A stretch of DNA of 64,000 bases from contig OZ253445.1 in assembly GCA_965261165.1 (NCBI GenBank), positions 434,001 through 498,000 on the forward strand. The letters are read 5' to 3'. The notes beneath the pieces are model-generated. The model was not told where the DNA came from, did no database searches, and was given only the letters and a program-made list of their open reading frames with translations. Below, one piece after another: positions 28,572-37,755 of the stretch. A program made the translations under genes and the position numbers. This DNA is from SMWN01 sp965261165. Lineage in GTDB: Bacteria; Pseudomonadota; Gammaproteobacteria; Eutrophobiales; Eutrophobiaceae. Positions within the stretch are counted from its first letter, which is position 1. Each line of letters starts with the position of its first letter.

Positions 28572-29654
28572 TCACCGCACCTTTAAACTGGCAAGACCAA
28601 TCAATACAAATATCACTGTGACTATCCAGAAACGAACAATCACTCTGGGTTCTGGCCAACCTTTCAACTCATAATGATGATGCAGTGGTGCCATATGAAA
28701 AATTCGTTTGCCAGTTAATTTATAAGAACTAACTTGCAAAATAACGGAGGCAGTCTCTATCACAAACACACCGCCCATGATGAACAACACCAATTCCTGA
28801 CGGACCACGACTGCAACCACGCCCAGCGCAGCGCCCAGCGCCAATGCGCCAATGTCTCCCATAAAGACCTGTGCTGGATACGTGTTGAACCACAGGAACC
28901 CTAATCCTGCACCAACAATCGAAGCACAGAATATGGCGACCTCACCAGCGCCTTTGATATAAGGAATCCCTAGATATTCTGCAAAATAAATATGACCTGT
29001 GGCATAGGCAAATATCATCAATGCACCCGCCACCAGCACGGTGGGCAGGATGGCAAGCCCATCCAATCCATCAGTCAGGTTCACTGCGTTACTGGTGCCA
29101 ACGATGACGAAATAAGACAGCACAACATACATCCAGCCAAGGTTTATGCTCACATCTTTAATGAAAGGAATAATCAGATGGGTCTCAACGGGGGAAATAG
29201 CATTTTGATAGAGGTACATAGCAGCAATAAAACCGATGATTGATTGCCAAAAATATTTATATCTTCCTGACAAACCCTTTGAGTTATTTTTAACAAGCTT
29301 GCGATAATCATCAACCCAGCCAACCATTCCAAAGGCCAGCGTGACCAACAGCACAACTGCAATAAAACGACTGCCCAAATCTGCCCAACACAATGTACTG
29401 AACGCGATTGAGACTAGGATTAATAAACCGCCCATCGTTGGTGTTCCGGATTTTGACAAATGTGATTTAGGCCCATCATCTCTGACGCTTTGCCCGATCT
29501 GGCATTCATTAAGCCACTTTATCAAATGGGGACCAACCAATAATGAAATGAAAAGTGATGTTAATACTCCCAAAATTGTACGTAATGTCAGATATTGAAA
29601 AACATTAAAGCCACTATGGAATTGTGTAAGGTATTCAGTCAGCCAGAGCAACAT
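28572..29654 (-). CDS. mraY: Phospho-MurNAc-pentapeptide transferase
   Basis: Integral membrane enzyme that moves phospho-MurNAc-pentapeptide to undecaprenyl phosphate to make lipid I. The 360-residue protein shows KSGTPTMGG, the Asp-rich VDDYRK and NLTDGLDGLAI motifs, GDIGALALG and the C-terminal MAPLHHHYELKGWPEPRV. About ten membrane segments. It lies 3 bases after murF. Confidence 0.97.
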   Translation of the reverse strand: MLLWLTEYLTQFHSGFNVFQYLTLRTILGVLTSLFISLLVGPHLIKWLNECQIGQSVRDDGPKSHLSKSGTPTMGGLLILVSIAFSTLCWADLGSRFIAVVLLVTLAFGMVGWVDDYRKLVKNNSKGLSGRYKYFWQSIIGFIAAMYLYQNAISPVETHLIIPFIKDVSINLGWMYVVLSYFVIVGTSNAVNLTDGLDGLAILPTVLVAGALMIFAYATGHIYFAEYLGIPYIKGAGEVAIFCASIVGAGLGFLWFNTYPAQVFMGDIGALALGAALGVVAVVVRQELVLFIMGGVFVIETASVILQVSSYKLTGKRIFHMAPLHHHYELKGWPEPRVIVRFWIVTVIFVLIGLASLKVR

Positions 29655-29657
29655 TGA

Positions 29658-31031
29658 TTATTCATTCGCCTCCAGCGCATTGACCACCAAGGCATTAATT
29701 AGGTTTTCCATTCTCATCGCCCGTGACCCTTTGATCAAAATAGTCACATCCGATGTGATTTCTTCACTTAATAATTCAGCCAGTTGCTGATGACTATTCA
29801 TGTGCCGAGCACCTTCACCAAAAGATTCTGCACTGGCGCGGGTCAACTCACCCAACGCATAAAGACGTTCCACACCTGTCGTTTTACTAAACTCGCCTAT
29901 TTGTGCATGCAATGCCTCGGCATCATCCCCGAGCTCACCCATATCACCGATTACCAACCAATGCCTGCCAGGGAATTCTTGCAGGACTTTTAGTGCAGCA
30001 TTCAGAGATTCTGGGTTAGCATTATAAGTATCATCAATGATTCGGCATTGCCTCAAACCGGACTTAATTTGCAATCGTCCTTTTACTGCACTGACAGATT
30101 CAAGACCCTGCTTAACCGTAGACAGGGAAATTCCTAAACTAATAGCGCATGCTGCTGAAGATAAGGCATTCATTATGTTGTGCTTGCCAGGTAAATTAAG
30201 CGTTAATTCAATATTCCCCACAGGCGTTTTCATAAGGAAAAAAGACTTATCTTCTTCAATCTGAATTGATTCAGCAGTTATTTCATTGTGGTTGCCCAAC
30301 CCGAAGGTAAGCTGACTCACATATTTGCTGTCTTCTAACCATAAATTAGCAAAATCATCATCACCATTAATAACAGCAAGACCATCTAGCGCCAGGCCTC
30401 TAAAAATTTCAGACTTTGCCTGCGCAACACTCTCAACACTGCCAAATCCTTCAAGGTGAGCTGGTGCGCACTGGGTAATCACAGCAACTGTTGGTTGTGC
30501 AATTTCGGATAACCATTCAATTTCGCCAAGGTGATTTGCGCCCATCTCAATGACCGCATACTGATGTTCTTCCCCCAAGCCAAATAACGTCTGTGGTACG
30601 CCAATATCATTATTAAGATTTTCCTTGGTAGCTAATACCGAAGCCTTGCGGCTTAATATCCCTGCCACCATTTCTTTTACTGTTGTCTTGCCGTTACTGC
30701 CAGTAATTGCGACCAATGGTATGGAAAAACCTACTCGCCAATTTTTTGCCAAAGTTCCCATTGCCCGTCGTGTGTCCTCGACAATGATTGTTGGCATAGT
30801 TGGTAAACCAGACTCATTACGTTCTTCCTCGATAAGAACAGCACTGGCACCTGAGATCTCTGCTTTCTTGAGGTAATCATGACCATCAAATTTTTCACCG
30901 CGCAGAGCAATAAACAATTCCTGGTCTCTTAAGGTGCGCGTATCTGTACTACATCCAGTAAAGCAAACATCATCCCCATAATATTTTGCTTGTAAAGTTT
31001 CAGCTATCTTTGATATTTGCATATTAATCAT
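29658..31031 (-). CDS. murF: UDP-MurNAc-tripeptide--D-alanyl-D-alanine ligase
   Basis: Adds the D-Ala-D-Ala dipeptide that ddl makes. The 457-residue Mur ligase has the P-loop GSNGKTTVKEM, the IEMGANHLGEI motif and IDDTYNANPES. It overlaps murE by 4 bases and precedes mraY by 3. Confidence 0.96.
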   Translation of the reverse strand: MINMQISKIAETLQAKYYGDDVCFTGCSTDTRTLRDQELFIALRGEKFDGHDYLKKAEISGASAVLIEEERNESGLPTMPTIIVEDTRRAMGTLAKNWRVGFSIPLVAITGSNGKTTVKEMVAGILSRKASVLATKENLNNDIGVPQTLFGLGEEHQYAVIEMGANHLGEIEWLSEIAQPTVAVITQCAPAHLEGFGSVESVAQAKSEIFRGLALDGLAVINGDDDFANLWLEDSKYVSQLTFGLGNHNEITAESIQIEEDKSFFLMKTPVGNIELTLNLPGKHNIMNALSSAACAISLGISLSTVKQGLESVSAVKGRLQIKSGLRQCRIIDDTYNANPESLNAALKVLQEFPGRHWLVIGDMGELGDDAEALHAQIGEFSKTTGVERLYALGELTRASAESFGEGARHMNSHQQLAELLSEEITSDVTILIKGSRAMRMENLINALVVNALEANE

Positions 31032-32542
31032 TCCGCAATACCGCTTGTCTGCTGCCCCAGAATTTCCTGAACGATTAAGCGATCGCTAAAAAAGAGCCGT
31101 GTCCCGGCAATTTCCTGATAATCTTCATGACCTTTCCCGGCAATTAAAACGACATCATCACTTGATGCAAAATCAATCGCCGCCATTATGGCATTTCGTC
31201 TATCCAGTTCTTTTGTGAAACAAGAATGATCTTTTATACCGCTAATAATGTCTTCGACAATAGCTTCTGCAGATTCATGCCGAGGATTGTCATTAGTCAA
31301 AAAAATATGATCTGCAAGTGCTTCAGCAACGCCCCCCATTTCTGCGCGTTTACCCTGATCCCTATCTCCGCCACAACCAAAAACACATACGAGCCTTCCT
31401 GATGATTGAGACTGCAAGTCATAGAGAACCTGCTTCAAAGCATCTGGATTGTGAGCATAATCAACAATGATTGCAGGTCTCCCCTCTTGCCTGAAAGACT
31501 CCATTCTGCCTGGTGCGCTTGAACATTCTGACAGGATAGATAATGCCTCCTCGAATGAAATACCAGACAAACAAAGTGCCGACAGTGCTGCTAATAGATT
31601 TGAAGCATTAAATTTACCAATCAAGACTGAGGTCAATACCCCCTCTCCCCATGGAGAATTCACTTGCAGGATCAAACCTGGGGCATTGCTTGAAATAATA
31701 TTGGCTGATACAACAGGAATATGATTTTGACTATCAGGTTCCAGTGTATAGCCAACAAACTCTATCTTATTTTGAAATTCCTCTATCAACTCTTCACCAA
31801 ATGCATCATCAATATTAATAATTGCTTTTCTGATCAAATAATCACTGAACAAGCGCCGCTTTGATGCTGCATAATTTTCCATGGTCTGATGATAATCAAG
31901 ATGATCACGACTTAAATTTGTAAACACAGCAACATCAAATTCGACACCTGACACACGATATTCCTCCAGGCCATGAGAGGTAACTTCTATGACAACGGTA
32001 TCAACCTTATCTTGCTGTAGATTCGCAAACGTACTTTGTAACGCCACTGGTTCCGGCGTTGTATTTGGCCCTTTGCAGATGTCATTAAACGGTCCATATC
32101 CCAAAGTACCAATCAGACCACTCTTGCCCGAATTTTTAATATCCAATGCTTGCGCGATTAGATAACTCACCGTCGTTTTACCGTTTGTCCCTGTAACACC
32201 GATCACATTCATATCATGGCTAGGATGTCCAAAAAATCTTGCTGCTATTAAACCTGCTTGCGCACAAAGCTGTGGTAATGCAATGACGGGGACACTATGT
32301 TCAGGAGCATCTGGAAGCTGCTCACTCTCGGTAATGACCGCAGATGCACCAGCATCAATTGCTGATTTCACATAAGCCATGATGTCTGGATTCTTATAGG
32401 CAATAAATAAATCGCCTGTATTCACCATGCGGCTATCCGAAGTAATGCCCGTTACTTTGGTATCGCCCTGACTTACAACATCGACAAAGCCCTGCAATAA
32501 CTGACTGAGGGTTTGGGAATATGCTAGGCTTTTAACTGACAT
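31028..32542 (-). CDS. murE: UDP-MurNAc-L-Ala-D-Glu--meso-diaminopimelate ligase
   Basis: Adds the third residue of the stem peptide. The 504-residue protein has the P-loop GVTGTNGKTTVSYL and the DNPR motif (LTNDNPRHESA), which is typical of enzymes using meso-diaminopimelate rather than lysine. IVDYAHNPDALKQVL is also present. Tightly packed between ftsI and murF. Confidence 0.97.
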   Translation of the reverse strand: MSVKSLAYSQTLSQLLQGFVDVVSQGDTKVTGITSDSRMVNTGDLFIAYKNPDIMAYVKSAIDAGASAVITESEQLPDAPEHSVPVIALPQLCAQAGLIAARFFGHPSHDMNVIGVTGTNGKTTVSYLIAQALDIKNSGKSGLIGTLGYGPFNDICKGPNTTPEPVALQSTFANLQQDKVDTVVIEVTSHGLEEYRVSGVEFDVAVFTNLSRDHLDYHQTMENYAASKRRLFSDYLIRKAIINIDDAFGEELIEEFQNKIEFVGYTLEPDSQNHIPVVSANIISSNAPGLILQVNSPWGEGVLTSVLIGKFNASNLLAALSALCLSGISFEEALSILSECSSAPGRMESFRQEGRPAIIVDYAHNPDALKQVLYDLQSQSSGRLVCVFGCGGDRDQGKRAEMGGVAEALADHIFLTNDNPRHESAEAIVEDIISGIKDHSCFTKELDRRNAIMAAIDFASSDDVVLIAGKGHEDYQEIAGTRLFFSDRLIVQEILGQQTSGIAE

Positions 32543-32544
32543 TA

Positions 32545-34257
32545 TCAGTTAATCTTTCCCGCCGTAATCACCTGTCCGTTTAATACGGACAAATCATCTG
32601 GCGGAATATCAAGCAAACGCAAGGCACCCGCCATCACATTCGAAAATACTGGCGCTGCTACCAGGCCGCCATAATATTGACCGCCTTTAGGTTCATCGAT
32701 AATCACTACAGCAATTAATCTTGGGTTACTGGCAGGAGCCATGCCTGCAAACAAAGATAAATAACGATCTTCTGAATATCCACCAGCTGTAGTTTTATGG
32801 ACTGTTCCGGTTTTTCCAGCGACACGGTAACCTTCAACATAAGCCTTGTTACCAGTACCACCTTTTTGCACCACTGTTTCCAACATAGCCCTCACTTGCC
32901 TAGCTACACTTGCAGAAAACACACGGCTTGCAACGACTGGTTCTGTGACCTTTAAAAATGAAACCGGCAACATCATGCCATTCGTAGCAAAAGGCATATA
33001 AGCTTGTGCCAATTGTAAGGTAGTCGATGAGATACCGTAGCCAAAAGACATGGTTGCTTGTTCGACTTCAGACCAATTGTTATATGGATTTAAATAACCG
33101 GGAGATTCTCCCGGAAAACCACTTCCGGTTACCTGACCAAAACCAACCTTTGTCAGGGTTGCCCAAAAATCTAGTGGCTCTAGAGATAATGCAATTTTAC
33201 TGGCACCAGTATTACTGGATTTTTTAATTACATTAGTCAGATCGATCACGCCATAATTTCTATGATCCCGAATAGTATGATCACCCACCTTAAAAAATCC
33301 TGGACGTGTATCAATGGTTGATTTCAAATCGTATAACCCACTTTCCAAAGCTGTAGCAATGGTAAATGGTTTTAATGTTGAACCCGGCTCAAAGACATCC
33401 GTTAATGCTCGATTACGGTAATGACCACTCTTCAAACCAGTTCTGTTATTCGGGTTATAAGAAGGCTGACCAACCATAGCAATAATTTCACCAGTCTGTA
33501 CATCGAGCATGACCAATGTTCCTGCTCGTGCCTGATGATGATTGACTGCGCTTTTTAATTCTCGATAGGCCATATACTGAACACGTCTATCAATAGCAAG
33601 AACCAACTGATTACCAGAATCTGGCATCGTAATACTTTCTATATTTTCAATGATACGACCAAGCCTGTCTTTCAAAACTCGTTTACTACCTGGAGAGCCT
33701 TTAAGCCAGCTATCATAAGCCAGCTCTATACCTTCCTGACCAGAGTCATCAATATTGGTAAAACCAATTACATGTGAAGTGACTTCGCCCGCAGGGTAAT
33801 AACGGCGATATTCTCTCTGTAATGAGATGCCAGGGATATCCAGCAACATTACCTGCTCAGCAAATGCAGGAGCAACATGCCTTTTAAGATAAACAAACTG
33901 TCTGCCCATCCGATCTTTTAGCAAACTGCTTAATTCTTCTTCATCCATCTGCAAATATTCGGCTAACTGACCCAGCTTTGCATCGGCTTCCATTACCTTT
34001 CTGGGAATAGCCCAGATTGAATTCACTGGTGTGCTGATTGCCAGCGACTCGCCATTACGATCCGTGATCATGCCCCGGTGGGCAGGTATCTTCACAACGC
34101 GAAGTGCCCTAGCATCACCATGATCCTGTAAAAATTCTTTATTCAACACCTGCAAATCAACGGCGCGGAAAATCAAGCCCATCATACAGACCGTATAAAG
34201 GCTGAGCAGAAACCAGCGCCGCATTGGGAATTCAATTATTTTTGCTTTCTCTCTCAT
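32545..34257 (-). CDS. ftsI: Septal peptidoglycan transpeptidase FtsI (PBP3)
   Basis: Cross-links peptidoglycan at the division site with FtsW. The 570-residue class B penicillin-binding protein has one membrane segment (about 15-32), a dimerisation domain and the transpeptidase motifs S293-T-L-K296, SSN 347-349 and KTGT 482-485. All catalytic residues are present. It lies between ftsL and murE. Confidence 0.97.
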   Translation of the reverse strand: MREKAKIIEFPMRRWFLLSLYTVCMMGLIFRAVDLQVLNKEFLQDHGDARALRVVKIPAHRGMITDRNGESLAISTPVNSIWAIPRKVMEADAKLGQLAEYLQMDEEELSSLLKDRMGRQFVYLKRHVAPAFAEQVMLLDIPGISLQREYRRYYPAGEVTSHVIGFTNIDDSGQEGIELAYDSWLKGSPGSKRVLKDRLGRIIENIESITMPDSGNQLVLAIDRRVQYMAYRELKSAVNHHQARAGTLVMLDVQTGEIIAMVGQPSYNPNNRTGLKSGHYRNRALTDVFEPGSTLKPFTIATALESGLYDLKSTIDTRPGFFKVGDHTIRDHRNYGVIDLTNVIKKSSNTGASKIALSLEPLDFWATLTKVGFGQVTGSGFPGESPGYLNPYNNWSEVEQATMSFGYGISSTTLQLAQAYMPFATNGMMLPVSFLKVTEPVVASRVFSASVARQVRAMLETVVQKGGTGNKAYVEGYRVAGKTGTVHKTTAGGYSEDRYLSLFAGMAPASNPRLIAVVIIDEPKGGQYYGGLVAAPVFSNVMAGALRLLDIPPDDLSVLNGQVITAGKIN

Positions 34258-34273
34258 ATTAAATTCGAATCCA

Positions 34274-34561
34274 TTACAAAACCCTTCGTTTTGAAATCAA
34301 CATCACAGAACGGGGTTTAGGTTCGATCATATGCAACTCGGTTTTAGCCACAAATTCAATTCGTGCATCTGTTGCCCAAGTACTTTGTTCCAACTGCAAG
34401 CGCCCCCATTCTTCATTTAAATTATCTCGATCTTTTTCCAGTTTCTGTATTTCCACAAATAACTTACGTGTGTCATGGCGTGCGATGACCACCTTAACTG
34501 CAGAAAAAAATACCATAACACCCAAAAATATTAAGAGACCGTTTTTCATGTCGCCAGACAC
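34274..34561 (-). CDS. ftsL: Cell division protein FtsL
   Basis: Small bitopic protein that forms a complex with FtsB and FtsQ and activates FtsWI. The 95 residues give one membrane segment (about 8-25) and a coiled coil (about 30-60) ending in IEPKPRSVMLISKRR. Sequence alone is weak for this family, but the place between rsmH and ftsI is diagnostic. It overlaps rsmH by 16 bases; ATG 34549 is an alternative start. Confidence 0.92.
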   Translation of the reverse strand: MSGDMKNGLLIFLGVMVFFSAVKVVIARHDTRKLFVEIQKLEKDRDNLNEEWGRLQLEQSTWATDARIEFVAKTELHMIEPKPRSVMLISKRRVL

Positions 34562-35511
34562 TCGGCAACACGTAACACGGCGCTACGTGCTCTTGGGTTA
34601 TTTTTAATCTCATCCGCCTGGGAACGTATAGGCTTCCCAACAATAAAGAGTTTTGATTTAAAAGCATCATGCGTCACAGGAATTTCTCTTGGGATATCAG
34701 CACCCCGAGATTGATCACGCATAAACCTTTTAACCAACCTATCTTCGAGAGAATGAAAACTAATCACCAACAACCTGCCATTCGCTGCAAGCACATTCAC
34801 TGCCTGCATTAACACGGCATCTAACTCTTCTAATTCCCGATTGATGAAGATACGAATTGCCTGAAATGTTCTGGTCGCTGGATGTTTGTCTTTTTCCTTG
34901 CTTGGAATTGTTGAAGCAACCAGTTCAGCGAGTTGTGCCGTCCGCGTCATCGGTTCTTCATTTCGGCGTTCAATAATGACCCTAGCAATACGCCTTGAAA
35001 ATCGCTCATCACCATATTCGTAAAGTACATTTGCAATTTCTTTAGCAGAAGCTTGATTCAGCCATTCTGCCGCGGTCATACCACAACTATTATCCATGCG
35101 CATATCAAGATCACCATCACGCATGAAGCTAAAGCCTCGTGCAGCATCATCGAGTTGTGGAGAAGAAGCACCCAGATCTAAAAAAACACCATCAACTTTA
35201 TTTTCAAGTTTCATTGCTTTCACAGTTTCTTCCAGCCTAGTGTAGGAGCCATGCACAAGCGTAAATCTCGGGTCATCCAGAAATTGTTGATCGATGGCCG
35301 CGATGGCATCAGGGTCTCTATCGAAAGCAAGTAAACGACCATTCTTTCCAAGTTGGTCAAGAATGGCGTGACTATGCCCCCCTCGACCAAATGTACAATC
35401 AATGTACATACCGTCAGAACGTATCTTGAGGCCTTGTAATGTTTCATTCAATAATACTGGTGTATGAGTAAACTCCGTACTGTCTGATCCTTGAGTAATT
35501 GTGTCGGTCAT
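34546..35511 (-). CDS. rsmH: 16S rRNA m4C1402 methyltransferase RsmH
   Basis: Methylates N4 of C1402 in 16S rRNA. The 321-residue protein shows HTPVLLNETLQGL, the SAM motif DCTFGRGGHSHAIL, DGVFLDLGASSPQLDDA and VISFHSLEDRLVKRF, all hallmarks of the family. Together with rsmI (37 kb), which modifies the ribose of the same nucleotide, both C1402 methylases are coded here. Confidence 0.97.
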   Translation of the reverse strand: MTDTITQGSDSTEFTHTPVLLNETLQGLKIRSDGMYIDCTFGRGGHSHAILDQLGKNGRLLAFDRDPDAIAAIDQQFLDDPRFTLVHGSYTRLEETVKAMKLENKVDGVFLDLGASSPQLDDAARGFSFMRDGDLDMRMDNSCGMTAAEWLNQASAKEIANVLYEYGDERFSRRIARVIIERRNEEPMTRTAQLAELVASTIPSKEKDKHPATRTFQAIRIFINRELEELDAVLMQAVNVLAANGRLLVISFHSLEDRLVKRFMRDQSRGADIPREIPVTHDAFKSKLFIVGKPIRSQADEIKNNPRARSAVLRVAECLAT

Positions 35512-35567
35512 TCCTTACGTAACTCATCAGATATAAATCATGATGCTAATATTCATAGCGCCAAAAA

Positions 35568-36026
35568 TCATAAAGATAAGGATCTGAGCGCATCAGAGGA
35601 TTCACCTGAATCATCTCCAATCTGCTCTAGCCATTGATCCCGCTGTTCTTTCCATGCGGCTTCATTCCAGATCTCAAATTTATTTCCCTGACCGAGAATG
35701 ACTGCCTGTTTTTTAAGTTGCGCGTAATCACGTAATTGCTGAGGGATTAAAATTCTGCCTTGAGCATCCAACTGACAATCGGCGGCATAACCACGCATCA
35801 TCTGTTTGGTTCTGCGACCCTGTTTATCAAAATCTGATAATTCGGCGAGTTTGGTTTCGATAAATTCCCACTCAATCAGGGGGTATAACCAGAGCGATCT
35901 ATCCATGGGATTTAGGGTCAACACCAGACAGCCTCCGGTTTCAGAGGACAAGCGCTCGCGATGTCGACTAGGCACCGCCAGTCGACCCTTGCTATCAACG
36001 CTGAGTGTGCTAAAACCTCGAAACAA
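35568..36026 (-). CDS. mraZ: Transcriptional regulator MraZ
   Basis: DNA-binding repressor of the dcw operon. The 152-residue protein has two SpoVT/AbrB-like repeats, each with the DxxxR signature (VDSKGRLAVPSRHRE and LDAQGRILIPQQLRDY). The start codon is TTG (36024-36026), preceded by a GGGGGA ribosome site; no ATG fits the family N-terminus FRGFSTLSVD. First gene of the dcw cluster. Confidence 0.96.
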   Translation of the reverse strand: MFRGFSTLSVDSKGRLAVPSRHRERLSSETGGCLVLTLNPMDRSLWLYPLIEWEFIETKLAELSDFDKQGRRTKQMMRGYAADCQLDAQGRILIPQQLRDYAQLKKQAVILGQGNKFEIWNEAAWKEQRDQWLEQIGDDSGESSDALRSLSL

Positions 36027-36052
36027 GAAAGATCCCCCTAAATGTTTATTTA

Positions 36053-36076
36053 CCCATAATTACCCACAATTACCCA
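36053..36076 (-). promoter_or_regulatory. MraZ operator: three TGGG direct repeats, 10-bp period
   Basis: On the minus strand the sequence reads TGGGTAATTG, TGGGTAATTA, TGGGTAAATA: three TGGG boxes exactly 10 bases apart (complement CCCA at 36053, 36063 and 36073). This is the known form of the MraZ binding repeats. They lie between the promoter and the mraZ start, which predicts autorepression. Confidence 0.85.
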
Positions 36077-36085
36077 CTTTTTCGA

Positions 36086-36114
36086 ACTATAGGTATTCGC
36101 AGGGCGGGATGCAA
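36086..36114 (-). promoter_or_regulatory. Sigma-70 promoter of the mraZ/dcw operon
   Basis: On the minus strand, TTGCAT (complement of 36109-36114) and TATAGT (complement of 36086-36091) are separated by exactly 17 bases. The predicted start of transcription is next to the MraZ repeats. Confidence 0.75.
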
Positions 36115-36313
36115 GCAAACTTTGCTAATTAATTTAGGAAATGTGCCTTAAATTTAACAGATACCTAGTACATGGAATGCTAAAAATAACCCAAGAAATC
36201 TATACTGCTGCTTTTAATTCTTTTTATATCATTAACTTGTAATTAATAGTTAATAATTTACTTTATATTTTGACGTATTTTTGGGTTTTTATAGAAAATT
36301 TGAAAAAAATTAA

Positions 36314-36688
36314 GGAGAGTCGGCCTATAAGCCGGGTTCTGTTCTGCCAGCAAGCTGGCAGAGGCAATCATTCATCTGGGATGTACGTCACCGTACACCT
36401 CAAGCAACCTACCCTAGGACAACGCGGACCACGTCTTATTGCTAGGCAATGCGTCCCTCTATTTGGTCTTGCTCCGAGTGGGGTTTACCCTGCCGCTGAT
36501 ATTACTATCAGCGCGGTGCGCTCTTACCACACCATTTCAACCTTACCGACAAAAGCCGGCGGTATATTTTCTGCGGCACTTTCCATAGGCTCACGCCTCC
36601 CAGATGTTATCTGGCACTCTGTCCTGCGGAGCCCGGACTTTCCTCTCCCTGCCTAAAGACTAGAGAGCGATTACCCGGCCGACTCCTA
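36314..36688 (-). ncRNA. rnpB: RNase P RNA (M1 RNA, type A)
   Basis: Catalytic RNA that removes 5' leaders from tRNA precursors. On the minus strand it begins GGAGTCGGCCGGGTAATCG, has the conserved GGAGAGGAAAGTCCGGGC segment (about 36630-36650) and ends with CAGAACCCGGCTTATAGG. The ends pair to form helix P1: GAGTCGGCC (complement of 36677-36685) with GGCCGACTC (complement of 36317-36325). A T-rich stretch follows the 3' end. About 375 nt, normal length. Located between mraZ and rsmI. Confidence 0.96.
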
Positions 36689-36693
36689 GCGAC

Positions 36694-36722
36694 AGTATCA
36701 GATAAGCGCCTGAAAGTTGCAA
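36694..36722 (-). promoter_or_regulatory. Sigma-70 promoter of rnpB
   Basis: On the minus strand TTGCAA (complement of 36717-36722) and GATACT (complement of 36694-36699) are 17 bases apart. Seven bases later comes the first base of the P1 helix side, a fitting distance for the transcription start. Confidence 0.75.
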
Positions 36723-36835
36723 GAAAACATTTACTTAAAGAGGTCTTTACATAATCCACACTAATTCTACCGAAACAGGCAAAATAAGACCTCTCATACA
36801 AATCAATTAGACAATTATTTTTGTTAATTGACTGC

Positions 36836-37684
36836 CTATTCCTTTCCCTGCAACGCCATCGTTAATTTATATAGTTCATTTTTTTTGCCGTTCAATATTT
36901 TAGCGCCAAGTCTTACTGATTCTTTTACAGAATGATCTGCCAGCAATATCTTCAGAATTCTACTCGCCTCTTGCCTATCAAACTGACTCGTTTTATCACC
37001 CTGGATAACCACAACAAACTCACCCTTGGTCAGATCTTTATCGCTATGTAGCCAGTCCAATAATTCAACCAATGTTCCTCGTTGGATATTTTCGTGCCTT
37101 TTTGTGATCTCTTTTGCAACTGCAGCTTGTCGTTCGTCACCGTAACAAGCTATCGTATCTTCTATGCTTGATAATATTCGATGCGGGGCTTCATAAAACA
37201 CCAATGTTCTGGTTTCATCTTTTAATTCTTGTAGTCGTTGCTGACGAGCCGTTTGCTTGGCAGGCAGATACCCTTCAAAGATAAATTTTTCAGATGGGAA
37301 ACCAGCAACTGAGAGCGCACTGATCAATGCCGATGGGCCAGGGATCGGAACCACCTTAATATTCTCCACATGTGCAGCGACCAATAAATGGTATCCGGGG
37401 TCACAAATCAGGGGCGTTCCAGCATCTGAGATCAACGCAATAGATACGCCTGCCTGCAACTGCCCAATCAACATAGGTGTTTGTGACCGTTCATTATGAT
37501 CATGATAGGCGCGTACTTTTGTTTCGATACCAAATTGATTTAACATGGGCTTGCTGTGGCGGGTATCCTCCGCCACAATGAGGTCGACATTCTCCAGCAC
37601 CATTTTCGCCCGAGGGCTTAGATCCTCAAGATTTCCGATAGGTGTTGCGACAATGTACAGGGCACCTTTTAGAATGGACGCCAA
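36836..37684 (-). CDS. rsmI: 16S rRNA 2'-O-ribose C1402 methyltransferase RsmI
   Basis: Methylates the ribose of C1402 in 16S rRNA. The 282-residue tetrapyrrole-methylase-fold protein shows LYIVATPIGNLEDLSPRA, VAEDTRHS, SDAGTPLICDPG, PGPSALISALSVAG and FYEAPHRI. It is divergent from lpoA by 71 bases, the same arrangement as yraL and lpoA in E. coli. Confidence 0.97.
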   Translation of the reverse strand: MASILKGALYIVATPIGNLEDLSPRAKMVLENVDLIVAEDTRHSKPMLNQFGIETKVRAYHDHNERSQTPMLIGQLQAGVSIALISDAGTPLICDPGYHLLVAAHVENIKVVPIPGPSALISALSVAGFPSEKFIFEGYLPAKQTARQQRLQELKDETRTLVFYEAPHRILSSIEDTIACYGDERQAAVAKEITKRHENIQRGTLVELLDWLHSDKDLTKGEFVVVIQGDKTSQFDRQEASRILKILLADHSVKESVRLGAKILNGKKNELYKLTMALQGKE

Positions 37685-37755
37685 AGAACTCCGCTCCGCT
37701 AATGTGGCGCTAGTGCCACGGTAAATAAATTTTTAAGGACTACTTTAAATAAATA

